From Alphaproteobacteria bacterium HGW-Alphaproteobacteria-13 (GTDB lineage Bacteria; Pseudomonadota; Alphaproteobacteria; Sphingomonadales; Sphingomonadaceae), in assembly GCA_002842935.1 (NCBI GenBank), contig PHEM01000036.1, positions 1 through 15,830 of the forward strand: DNA of 15,830 bases, read 5' to 3'. The translations under genes were made by a program, and so were the position numbers. The notes beneath the pieces were generated by a model, which made no database searches, was not told the origin of the DNA, and saw only the letters and a list, made by a program, of their open reading frames with translations. Below, piece after piece: positions 6,816-12,772 of this stretch (position 1 is its first letter; each line of letters opens with the position of its first letter).

Positions 6816-7900
6816 CAATTCCCTCCCTGCAAGCGCGCCGCGTCGCGGATCATCGCCAGGCCGTCGCGCAGGTCCTGTTCGCGCGTATAGCGCCCCCAGC
6901 CCAGCCGAATCGACGCGCGCGCATCGGCCTCGCTCACGCCCATCGCGCGCAGCACATGGCTGACTTTGCCCGATCCGCTGCCGCACGCGCTGCCGAGCGA
7001 AAAGGCGACCTCGCGCGCGTCGGACATCAGCCGCAGCGCGTTGACGCCTTCGCGCCGGATGTTGAGGTTGCCGCGATAGCGGGGCTCCGCCGCGCCATTG
7101 AGCGTCCATCCGGGAAGCATCTCCATCGCGATCGACCACAGCCGCTCGACATGCGCGGCATCGGCATCGGCACGTTCGGCGGCCAGCGCCGCCGCCGCGC
7201 CGAAACCGGCGCACAGCGCGGGCGAGACCGTGCCCGAGCGCATCCCCTGTTCCTGCGCGCCGCCCAGCAGCAGCGGCGGCAAGTCGACGCCGTCGCGCAC
7301 CCACAGCGCGCCGATGCCCTTGGGACCGTGGATCTTGTGCGCGGAGATGGCGATCAGATCGGGCCCCTCGGGAAGGACGATACGGCCATAGCCCTGCACG
7401 GCGTCGCACAGCAGCAGGCTGTTCTTCGCATGTGCGGCGGCGGCGAAATCGGCGACGGGCTGGATGGTGCCGACTTCATTGTTCACCAGCATCACCGCGA
7501 CGATGCCATTCTCCGGAATCAGCGCCGCGTCGGGCGGCAGGGCCAGCCCCGCGCCGTCGACCGGCAGGACCGCCGCATTCAGCCGTTCGAGACATTGCAG
7601 CGCCGCGGCATGTTCGATGCTCAGCCCCGCCACGCCGCCCGGCATCGCCTCCGCGCCGCGCAGCAACGCCCAGTTGAGCGCCTCCGTCGCGCCCGAAGTG
7701 AAAAAGACGCGCCCGCCCGGCGGCAGCAGCGCCGCGACCCGATCGCGCGCGAACTCGACGGCGGCGGCGGCGGCGCGCCCCGGCTTGTGCGTGCTCGACG
7801 GGTTGGCGAAGGCATCCCCGTCGTCCGCCAGCCAGCGCAGCATCGCCTCGCGCGCCTCCGGGGCGAGCGGCGTGGTGGCCTGATAGTCGAGATAGATCAT
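6815..7900 (-). CDS. Cysteine desulfurase (NifS/IscS-like, class V aminotransferase fold)
   Basis: This PLP enzyme removes sulfur from cysteine as a persulfide for Fe-S cluster or tRNA thiolation pathways. The 361-residue product is slightly shorter than typical IscS. The start MIYLDYQATTPLAPEA is standard. ANPSSTHKPGR (32-42), the PLP-stacking H97 in SIEHAA, NNEVGTIQP (140-148), D166 and Q169 in CDAVQ, the PLP Schiff-base K189 in SAHKIHGPKG, and RSGT (221-224) are all present. The active-site loop is SLGSACGSGSGKVSHVL with catalytic C306; this GSGSGK version differs from the SACTSAS loop of classical IscS, so I leave the symbol blank. It overlaps the downstream ferredoxin and is divergent from an alpha/beta hydrolase. 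The 5' leader is short and contains or abuts a 32-bp hairpin. Confidence 0.93.
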   Translation of the reverse strand: MIYLDYQATTPLAPEAREAMLRWLADDGDAFANPSSTHKPGRAAAAAVEFARDRVAALLPPGGRVFFTSGATEALNWALLRGAEAMPGGVAGLSIEHAAALQCLERLNAAVLPVDGAGLALPPDAALIPENGIVAVMLVNNEVGTIQPVADFAAAAHAKNSLLLCDAVQGYGRIVLPEGPDLIAISAHKIHGPKGIGALWVRDGVDLPPLLLGGAQEQGMRSGTVSPALCAGFGAAAALAAERADADAAHVERLWSIAMEMLPGWTLNGAAEPRYRGNLNIRREGVNALRLMSDAREVAFSLGSACGSGSGKVSHVLRAMGVSEADARASIRLGWGRYTREQDLRDGLAMIRDAARLQGGN

Positions 7901-7932
7901 TCAGCCGGTCTCTGTACTTCCATCTCTCACCA

Positions 7933-8009
7933 TCGTCACCCCGGACTTGATCCGGGGTCCCGCTTTCGACGTTGCTGAGCGGGACCCCGGATCAAGTCCG
8001 GGGTGACGA
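7933..8009. repeat. Perfect 32-bp inverted repeat upstream of the desulfurase
   Basis: The arms 7933-7964 and 7978-8009 are exact reverse complements, separated by a 13-nt loop. The arm contains TCACCCCGGACTTGATCC followed by GGGGTCCCGCT. I recall closely similar palindromes as dispersed intergenic repeats in sphingomonads (recall, not searched). Unlike the other palindromes here, it lies upstream of a start codon (the desulfurase ATG is 33 bp away). Confidence 0.92.
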
Positions 8010-8032
8010 ATGAAGGATGACAAGCGCCCTTA

Positions 8033-8066
8033 TTGCGAACGATTCGCAAAAGTTGCAACTTGCAAC
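8033..8066. promoter_or_regulatory. Two adjacent dyad-symmetric operator-like sites
   Basis: The first dyad is TTGCGAA-CGA-TTCGCAA (8033-8049, perfect 7-bp half-sites). Two bases later comes GTTGCAA-C-TTGCAAC (8052-8066, also perfect). The second dyad covers the proposed -35 of the hydrolase promoter and offers a TTGCAA on the minus strand too. The TGCnAA/TTnGCA cores resemble Fur-family boxes of alphaproteobacteria, which would suit a neighbourhood with Fe-S genes; the regulator's identity is inference. Confidence 0.6.
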
Positions 8067-8080
8067 GCGATTTCTATATA
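8053..8080 (+). promoter_or_regulatory. Candidate promoter for the alpha/beta hydrolase
   Basis: TTGCAA (8053-8058) and TATATA (8075-8080) are 16 bp apart, followed by a leader of about 70 nt before the ATG at 8156. The -35 lies inside the second dyad, so a bound protein would block it. Confidence 0.5.
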
Positions 8081-8155
8081 GGCGCCAATTCCGCTCCGCC
8101 ACCCCGCACTCCGCGCGAATCGGTGGCCAGCCCCTGAACATGAAAAGGTGCGCCC

Positions 8156-8812
8156 ATGCCCGACGTCATTTTCCCCGGTCCCGAGGGCCGCATCGAAGGC
8201 CGTTTCTCTCCCCCGCCGCGCCCGCGCGCGCCGGTCGCGCTGATCCTGCACCCGCATCCGCAGGGCGGCGGCACGATGAACGACCGCATCACCCAGGCGA
8301 TGTACAAAAGCTTCGTCGCGCGCGGCTTTGCGGTGCTGCGCTTCAACTTCCGCGGCGTCGGGCGCAGCCAGGGCGTGTTCGACAACGGCATCGGCGAGCT
8401 GAGCGACGCCGCCTCGGCGCTCGACTGGGTGCAGTCGATCCACCCGGAGGCGCAGACGACCTGGGTCGCGGGGTTCAGTTTCGGCGCGTGGATCGGGATG
8501 CAGCTATTGATGCGCCGGCCGGAAATCCGAGGCTTCCTGTCGGTTGCCCCGCCCGCGAACATGTATGATTTCAGCTTCCTCGCCCCCTGTCCTTCGTCGG
8601 GTATCATCGTCGCGGGCGGCGCGGACGAGATCGTGCCGCCGGGCGCGGTGCAGAAGCTGGTCGACAAGCTGCGCACGCAAAAGGGCATCACCATCCATCA
8701 CGACGAGATCCCGCGCGCGAATCATTTCTTCGAGCATGAACTCGATCAGTTGATGAAGAGCCTCGACAATTATCTGGACATGCGGCTCGCGCCCGATTCG
8801 CCGATCCGCTGA
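8156..8812 (+). CDS. Alpha/beta hydrolase of the COG2945 type
   Basis: The product is a 218-residue cytoplasmic alpha/beta hydrolase without a signal peptide. It opens IFPGPEGRIEGRF and continues with the family motif LILHPHPQGGGTMNDRI (30-45), where HPHP-GG replaces the usual oxyanion HG. LRFNFRGVGRSQG (61-73) follows, then the nucleophile elbow GFSFGA with S108, the acid D157 in GGADEIVPP, and the histidine H190 in RANHFFE. The triad is complete. The substrate is unknown. Genes of this family often accompany cysteine desulfurase and suf genes in alphaproteobacteria (recall), which fits the divergent desulfurase here. The ATG has AAAGG upstream at about 9 bp. Two dyads and a promoter lie upstream, and a composite palindrome starts 9 bp after the stop. 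Confidence 0.88.
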   Translation: MPDVIFPGPEGRIEGRFSPPPRPRAPVALILHPHPQGGGTMNDRITQAMYKSFVARGFAVLRFNFRGVGRSQGVFDNGIGELSDAASALDWVQSIHPEAQTTWVAGFSFGAWIGMQLLMRRPEIRGFLSVAPPANMYDFSFLAPCPSSGIIVAGGADEIVPPGAVQKLVDKLRTQKGITIHHDEIPRANHFFEHELDQLMKSLDNYLDMRLAPDSPIR

Positions 8813-8820
8813 CGAGATGA

Positions 8821-8954
8821 TCCTCCCCACTTGTGGGGAGGTGGCAGCGCGAAGCGCTGACGGAGGGGGCTGGCGTCCCGATGCGGGGTTGCGTCAGGAC
8901 GCCAGCCCCCTCCACCACCCTTCGGGTGGTCCCCCTCCCCGCAAGCGGGGAGGA
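8821..8954. repeat. Composite palindromic element between convergent genes, about 134 bp
   Basis: TCCTCCCC (8821-8828) and GGGGAGGA (8947-8954) bound the element. Inside, a perfect 16-bp inverted repeat GGAGGGGGCTGGCGTC (8862-8877 and 8898-8913) forms the core, with small flanking hairpins: CCCCAC-TT-GTGGGG at the left, CCACC-CTTC-GGGTGG and CCCC-GCAAG-CGGGG at the right. It occupies the whole gap between two convergent stop codons (8812 and 8961) and may end transcription from both sides. Confidence 0.85.
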
Positions 8955-8960
8955 ACCTTA

Positions 8961-9125
8961 TCACTTCACCGGAATCACCCAGATCGCCACATTGGCGAAC
9001 AGCACCAGCGCGACGATCAGCATCAGCAGCGCGCGGCGGCGATCGCCGCTGCGATGCACCAGGACGGCGCCGCCGATCAGCGCGATCCCGCCCAGCATCA
9101 CGATCGAAAGGAAAAGGTCGCTCAT
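8961..9125 (-). CDS. Small two-helix membrane protein of unknown function
   Basis: This 54-residue frame starts MSDLFLSIVMLGGIALIGGA and contains two hydrophobic stretches: about residues 4-23, and about 33-52 (LLMLIVALVLFANVAIWVIP). They are joined by a short basic loop HRSGDRRR (24-31), so both termini are probably on the same, non-cytoplasmic side. There is no recognisable catalytic motif. The frame is closed cleanly by TGA immediately beside a palindrome. The codon pattern (mostly G or C at third positions) agrees with a real gene, but the Shine-Dalgarno (GAGCGGG) is weak. It is divergent from rpiB. I do not recognise a named family. Confidence 0.7.
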   Translation of the reverse strand: MSDLFLSIVMLGGIALIGGAVLVHRSGDRRRALLMLIVALVLFANVAIWVIPVK

Positions 9126-9164
9126 CGGCCCGCTCTACGGACGCGTACGCCGGGGGTCAAACCC

Positions 9165-9183
9165 GCTTTGCCTGTGGCAAAGC
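9165..9183. repeat. Short perfect palindrome upstream of rpiB
   Basis: GCTTTGCC-TGT-GGCAAAGC is an 8-bp inverted repeat between the divergent small membrane protein gene and rpiB. It could be an operator, or part of a further repeat family with the adjacent CGCGCGGCTTCGCC. Nothing in the sequence decides between these. Confidence 0.4.
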
Positions 9184-9247
9184 CGCGCGGCTTCGCCTAA
9201 AGCGCGCTCATCCGATTCCCTAGACCGTCCCAGCGGGAGCCGCGCCG

Positions 9248-9700
9248 ATGCGCATCGCCATAGCCTCTGACCATGCCGCCCATGAACTGAAGGCGCTGCT
9301 CGCCGACTGGCTGCGCGGCGAAGGACATGATGTCGCGGACCTCGGCACCGATGGCGCCGGCAGCGTCGACTATCCCGATTTCGGCTATGCGCTGGCCGAA
9401 GCCGTTGCGGATGGCCGCGCCGAGCGCGGCGTCGCGCTGTGCGGTTCGGGCATCGGCATCTCGATCGCCGTCAACCGCAACCCGGCGTGCCGCTGCGCAC
9501 TGGTGTCCGAACCGCTGTCCGCCGCCCTCGCGCGCGAGCATAATGACGCCAATGTCATCGCCATGGGCGCGCGCCTGACGGGCATCGACATGGCCAAGGC
9601 GTGCCTGACCGCCTTCCTGTCCACCGATTTCGCGGGCGACCGCCATGTGCGCCGCCGCGACAAGCTATCCAACCCGCCCCACATGGAGATCAGCCGATGA
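9248..9700 (+). CDS. rpiB: Ribose-5-phosphate isomerase B
   Basis: RpiB interconverts ribose 5-phosphate and ribulose 5-phosphate in the non-oxidative pentose phosphate pathway. The 150-residue product has the normal length. MRIAIASDHAAHELK carries the D8-H9 phosphate/substrate site, and DYPDFG (41-46) follows. The catalytic loop is GVALCGSGIGISIAVNR with C65 and the anion-binding GSGIG. Conserved EHNDANVIAMGAR (97-109) includes H98. A GGGAG Shine-Dalgarno lies 8 bp before the ATG. The stop overlaps the glyA start as ATGA (9697-9700), so the two are translationally coupled; both feed central one- and five-carbon metabolism. LacA/LacB galactose-6-phosphate isomerases share the fold but are unlikely in this setting. 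Confidence 0.95.
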   Translation: MRIAIASDHAAHELKALLADWLRGEGHDVADLGTDGAGSVDYPDFGYALAEAVADGRAERGVALCGSGIGISIAVNRNPACRCALVSEPLSAALAREHNDANVIAMGARLTGIDMAKACLTAFLSTDFAGDRHVRRRDKLSNPPHMEISR

Positions 9701-11004
9701 CCACCGAAACGCTCGACAAGCCCATCAAATCGGCCGGATATTTTACCGACGGCGTCGCCGTCACCGACCCGGCGGTCGCGGCGGCGATGCAGCATGAGCT
9801 GGAACGCGAGCAATATCAGATCGAGCTGATCGCGTCGGAGAATATCGTCTCCAAGGCGGTGCTGGAGGCGCAGGGTTCGGTCTTCACCAACAAATATGCC
9901 GAAGGCTATCCGGGCAAGCGCTATTATCAGGGCTGCGGCCCGTCCGACGAAGTCGAGACACTGGCCATCGACCGCGCGAAGCAGCTGTTCGACTGCAATT
10001 TCGTGAACGTCCAGCCGCATTCGGGCGCGCAGGCCAATGGCGCGGTGATGCTGGCGCTGACCAAGCCCGGCGCGACGATCATGGGCATGAGCCTCGATGC
10101 GGGCGGCCATTTGACGCACGGCGCGGCGCCCGCGCTGTCGGGCAAATGGTATAATGCCGTGCAATATGGCGTGCGCCCCGACGACCATCTCGTCGATTTC
10201 GATCAGGTCGAGGCACTGGCGAAGGAGCATCGCCCCGCGCTGATCATCGCAGGCGGATCGGCCTATCCGCGCACGCTCGACTTCGCGCGCTTCCGCGCCA
10301 TCGCCGATGACGTCGGCGCGCTGTTGATGGTCGACATGGCCCATTTCGCCGGGCTGGTCGCGGGCGGCGCGCACCCCTCGCCGCTGCCGCACGCGCATGT
10401 CGTCACCACGACGACGCACAAGACGCTGCGCGGCCCGCGCGGCGGCATGATCCTGACCAATGACGAGGCGATTGCGAAGCGCGTCAACTCGGCGGTCTTC
10501 CCCGGCCTGCAAGGCGGCCCGCTGGTGCATGTCATCGCCGCCAAGGCCGTCGCCTTCGGCGAGGCGCTGCGCCCCGAGTTCAAGACCTATGCCAGGGCGA
10601 CGATCGCCAACGCGCAGGCGCTCGCCAACCGGCTGAAGGCGCGCGGCGCCGATGTCGTCGCGGGCGGCACCGACACGCACCTCGCGCTGATCGACCTGCG
10701 CCCGCTCGGCATCACGGGCCGCGACGCCGACGAGGCGCTGGAGCGCAGCGCGATCACCTGCAACAAGAACGGCGTCCCCTTCGACCCGCTGCCGCCGGTC
10801 AAGACCAGCGGCATCCGCGTCGGATCGCCCGCCGGGACCACGCGCGGCTTCGGCATCGCCGAGTTCGAGGCGATCGGCGACATGGTGGCCGATGTGCTCG
10901 ATGCGCTTCGGGACAAGGGCGAGCATGGCGACGCCGCTGTCGAAGCCGATGTGCGCGGCCGCGTCCGCGCGCTGTGTGAACGCTTCCCCATCTATCAGGG
11001 CTGA
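9697..11004 (+). CDS. glyA: Serine hydroxymethyltransferase
   Basis: GlyA converts serine and tetrahydrofolate to glycine and methylene-tetrahydrofolate with PLP. The chosen start MTTETLDKP gives 435 residues, in the normal range, and overlaps the rpiB stop as ATGA; an upstream in-frame extension (from 9601) would run through rpiB and is not credible. Motifs are IELIASENIVSK (42-53), NKYAEGYPGKRYY (65-77), NVQPHSGAQAN (104-114), MVDMAHFAGLVAGG (211-224), and the Schiff-base lysine K242 in TTTTHKTLRGPRGG. The substrate-carboxylate arginine R374 is in SGIRVGSPAGTTRG. nrdR follows after 2 bp, so rpiB-glyA-nrdR form one transcription unit. Confidence 0.97.
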   Translation: MTTETLDKPIKSAGYFTDGVAVTDPAVAAAMQHELEREQYQIELIASENIVSKAVLEAQGSVFTNKYAEGYPGKRYYQGCGPSDEVETLAIDRAKQLFDCNFVNVQPHSGAQANGAVMLALTKPGATIMGMSLDAGGHLTHGAAPALSGKWYNAVQYGVRPDDHLVDFDQVEALAKEHRPALIIAGGSAYPRTLDFARFRAIADDVGALLMVDMAHFAGLVAGGAHPSPLPHAHVVTTTTHKTLRGPRGGMILTNDEAIAKRVNSAVFPGLQGGPLVHVIAAKAVAFGEALRPEFKTYARATIANAQALANRLKARGADVVAGGTDTHLALIDLRPLGITGRDADEALERSAITCNKNGVPFDPLPPVKTSGIRVGSPAGTTRGFGIAEFEAIGDMVADVLDALRDKGEHGDAAVEADVRGRVRALCERFPIYQG

Positions 11005-11006
11005 GG

Positions 11007-11471
11007 ATGCGCTGTCCCTATTGCGGCCATGAAGACAGCCAGGTGAAGGACAGCCGTCCGACCGAGGACGGCGCCGCGATCCGCCGCCGCCGCCAGTGCG
11101 AGGATTGCGGCGCGCGCTTCACGACCTTCGAACGCATCCAGCTTCGCGAGGTCGCGGTGCTGAAGGCGGACGGCGGGCGCGAACCCTTCGACCGCGAAAA
11201 GCTGATGCGCAGCGTCCAGATCGCGTGCCGCAAGCGCCCGATCGACGGCGCGCGCATCGAGCGGCTGGTGTCGGGCATCCAGCGCCAGCTCGAAACATCG
11301 GGCGAGAATGAAGTGAAGGCGGCGCAGATTGGCGCGATGGTAATGGAGGCGCTGAAAGGCTTCGACAATGTCGCCTATATCCGCTTCGCCAGCGTCTATC
11401 GCGACTTCACCGAGGCGAAGGATTTCGAGGAATTCGCGTCGAGCATTACGGAAGCGGCCAAGCGCGACTAA
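11007..11471 (+). CDS. nrdR: Transcriptional repressor NrdR
   Basis: NrdR represses ribonucleotide reductase genes when dATP binds. The 154-residue product has the standard form. It starts with a zinc ribbon MRCPYCGHEDSQVKDSR with ligands C3, C6, C31 and C34 (CEDCGARFTTFERI). An ATP-cone of about residues 49-139 follows, including KADGGREPFDREKLMRS (53-69) and ending near YIRFASVYRDF. The start lies 2 bp after the glyA stop, with GAGG overlapping that stop as a possible ribosome site. The glyA-nrdR pairing is common in alphaproteobacteria. No NrdR-box search of target promoters was possible, as no nrd genes lie in the window. Confidence 0.96.
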   Translation: MRCPYCGHEDSQVKDSRPTEDGAAIRRRRQCEDCGARFTTFERIQLREVAVLKADGGREPFDREKLMRSVQIACRKRPIDGARIERLVSGIQRQLETSGENEVKAAQIGAMVMEALKGFDNVAYIRFASVYRDFTEAKDFEEFASSITEAAKRD

Positions 11472-11474
11472 CCC

Positions 11475-11522
11475 CCCGTTTCCCCGAGCGAAGCCGAGGG
11501 GCCATTTCGAGCGAAGCGAGAA
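11475..11522. repeat. Repeat copy 1 (outer, inverted relative to 11835-11883)
   Basis: This segment starts 3 bp after the nrdR stop. It reads CCCGTTTCCCCGAGCGAAG then CCGAGGGGCCATTTCGAG and CGAAGCGAGAA. Its reverse complement matches 11835-11883, with exact blocks CTTCGCTCGGGGAA (14 bp) and CTTCGCTCGA (10 bp) and a few indels. It lies just before the GIY-YIG reading frame. Confidence 0.75.
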
Positions 11523-11540
11523 AGAGATACAGAGCCAACC

Positions 11541-12641
11541 GTGACCTTCTGGACCTACCTCCTCCACTGCGCCGACCGCACCTATTACACCGGCCATACC
11601 GACGATCTCGAAAAGCGTCTTTACCAGCATCAGGAAGGCATTCTCGGGGGCTACACCGCGACTCGCCGCCCCGTGGAACTGGTCTGGACCGAAGCCTTCG
11701 CGACCCGCGAGGAAGCCAAGGCGGCGGAACTCAAGGTCAAGAACTGGTCTCGCGCGAAGAAGGAAGCGTTGATCGCAAAGGATTGGGATCGGCTGAAACG
11801 TGCGTCGGTTCCGCCAACCGAGCGCCAAGCCCGCGTCTCGACTTCGCTCGACGGCCCCCCTCGTCTTCGCTCGGGGAAGCGGGAGGGAGAAGGGCAACCG
11901 CCGCTCGCCCCTCCCCCCGTCATCGTCCTCGTCCACCCGCAGCTTGGCGAGAATATCGGCAAGGCGGCGCGGGCGATGCTCAATTTCGGGCTGACGGAGC
12001 TGCGCCTCGTTGCCCCCCGCGACGGCTGGCCGAACCCCGACGCGGGTCCCGCGGCGTCCGGCGCCGACATCGTGCTCGCCGAGGCGGGGCTTTACGACAG
12101 CCTTGCCGAAGCCGTCGCCGACTGCACCACCGTCTATGCGACCACCGTGCGCAAGCGGGGCGTGACCAAGCCGGTACTGACGCCCGAACAGGCGGCGAAA
12201 CAGGTTCATGCCAGCGCGGGCCGCTCCGCCTATGTCTTCGGGCCGGAGCGGTCAGGACTCGAAACCGATGACGTCGCGCTCGCGCACAATATCGTCACCG
12301 TGCCGATCAACCCGGAGTTCGGCTCGCTGAACCTCGCGCAGGCCGTGATCCTGCTCGCCTATGAATGGTCGAAGGGCGTGGCGCTCGCGAGTCCGCCCGC
12401 CGTCGACCTGGACCCGCCCGCGCCGCAAGGCGAGGTCGAGCAGTTCATCGACCATCTGACCCGCGACCTGGAGGCGGCGGGCTATTTCTTCCCGCCCGAA
12501 CGGACGGAGGCGACGTTGCGGACGATCCGCACCGCGATCACCAAGACCGGCTGGTCGCATAACGACATCCGTATGATGCACGGCATCATCGCGACATTGG
12601 GCAAGGCGCGCAAATCGGCGCGCGGGAACGATCGCAGCTAA
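11541..12641 (+). CDS. trmJ: Fusion of GIY-YIG endonuclease domain and TrmJ-type SPOUT tRNA methyltransferase
   Basis: The 366-residue product has two parts. Residues 1-88 form a UPF0213-type GIY-YIG domain: TYLLHC (5-10) and YYTGHT (15-20) in place of GIY and YIG, R26 in LEKRLYQH, E63 in AAEL, and the ending KNWSRAKKEALIAKDWDRL. Residues 89-126 are a low-complexity linker encoded by an intergenic repeat. Residues 127-360 form a SpoU/TrmJ-like methyltransferase: VIVLVHPQLGENIGKAARAM, LRLVAPRDGWPNP, AYVFGPERSGL (230-240), and TVPINPEFGSLNLAQAV (253-269), followed by a helical C-terminal region. TrmJ methylates the 2'-O of nucleotide 32 in tRNAs; this specificity is inferred. The start is GTG with only a weak GAGA upstream. 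No ATG, GTG or TTG occurs in frame between codon 77 and the methyltransferase core, so the domains appear truly fused. Confidence 0.85.
   Translation: MTFWTYLLHCADRTYYTGHTDDLEKRLYQHQEGILGGYTATRRPVELVWTEAFATREEAKAAELKVKNWSRAKKEALIAKDWDRLKRASVPPTERQARVSTSLDGPPRLRSGKREGEGQPPLAPPPVIVLVHPQLGENIGKAARAMLNFGLTELRLVAPRDGWPNPDAGPAASGADIVLAEAGLYDSLAEAVADCTTVYATTVRKRGVTKPVLTPEQAAKQVHASAGRSAYVFGPERSGLETDDVALAHNIVTVPINPEFGSLNLAQAVILLAYEWSKGVALASPPAVDLDPPAPQGEVEQFIDHLTRDLEAAGYFFPPERTEATLRTIRTAITKTGWSHNDIRMMHGIIATLGKARKSARGNDRS
11835..11883. repeat. Repeat copy 2 (inner, translated as the fusion linker)
   Basis: This is the inverted partner of 11475-11522, reading GTCTCGACTTCGCTCGACGG and ending CTTCGCTCGGGGAAGCGGG. 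It is in frame in the fused gene and encodes VSTSLDGPPRLRSGKR (residues 99-114), a composition unlike either flanking domain. Confidence 0.75.
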
Positions 12642-12767
12642 CCCCCGTTTGTCCTGAGGAGGGGCTGAGCTTGGCGAAGACCCGTCTCGAAGGACCAAGC
12701 GCGGCGCTGTTGTCCTTCGAGACGCCATTTCGACAAGCGCAATGGCTCCTCAGGACGAACGGGGGTT
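12640..12767. repeat. Palindromic element between convergent trmJ fusion and chorismate mutase
   Basis: Outer 21-bp arms (12640-12660 and 12747-12767; 1 mismatch) read AACCCCCGTTTGTCCTGAGG plus A. A perfect inner 12-bp pair GTCTCGAAGGAC (12684-12695 and 12712-12723) is separated by 16 nt. The left arm overlaps the fusion's TAA, and the right arm ends 5 bp before the opposing stop codon. CCGTTTGTCCTGAG and CTTGGCGAAG relate it to the inner part of the 6297-6475 element, and GCCATTTCGA (12724-12733) also occurs at 11501-11510. It could terminate both converging transcripts. Confidence 0.85.
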
Positions 12768-12772
12768 GGGGT

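Larger units (their letters stand above)
11475..11883 (+). mobile_element. Putative repeat-bounded GIY-YIG cassette
   Basis: The GIY-YIG coding part of the fused gene (11541 to about 11810) is bracketed by the two inverted repeat copies (11475-11522 and 11835-11883), a unit of about 410 bp. No transposase and no convincing target-site duplication is visible, so mobility is inference from the flanking repeats and from the way the unit interrupts the start of the methyltransferase gene. Confidence 0.35.

Noticed and set aside
9385..10926. A 513-codon open frame on the minus strand
   Set aside because: It is antisense to glyA and part of rpiB, both of which have complete catalytic motifs.
10995..12209. 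A 404-codon open frame on the minus strand
   Set aside because: It is antisense to nrdR and the fusion gene, with no recognisable domain and no start signal.
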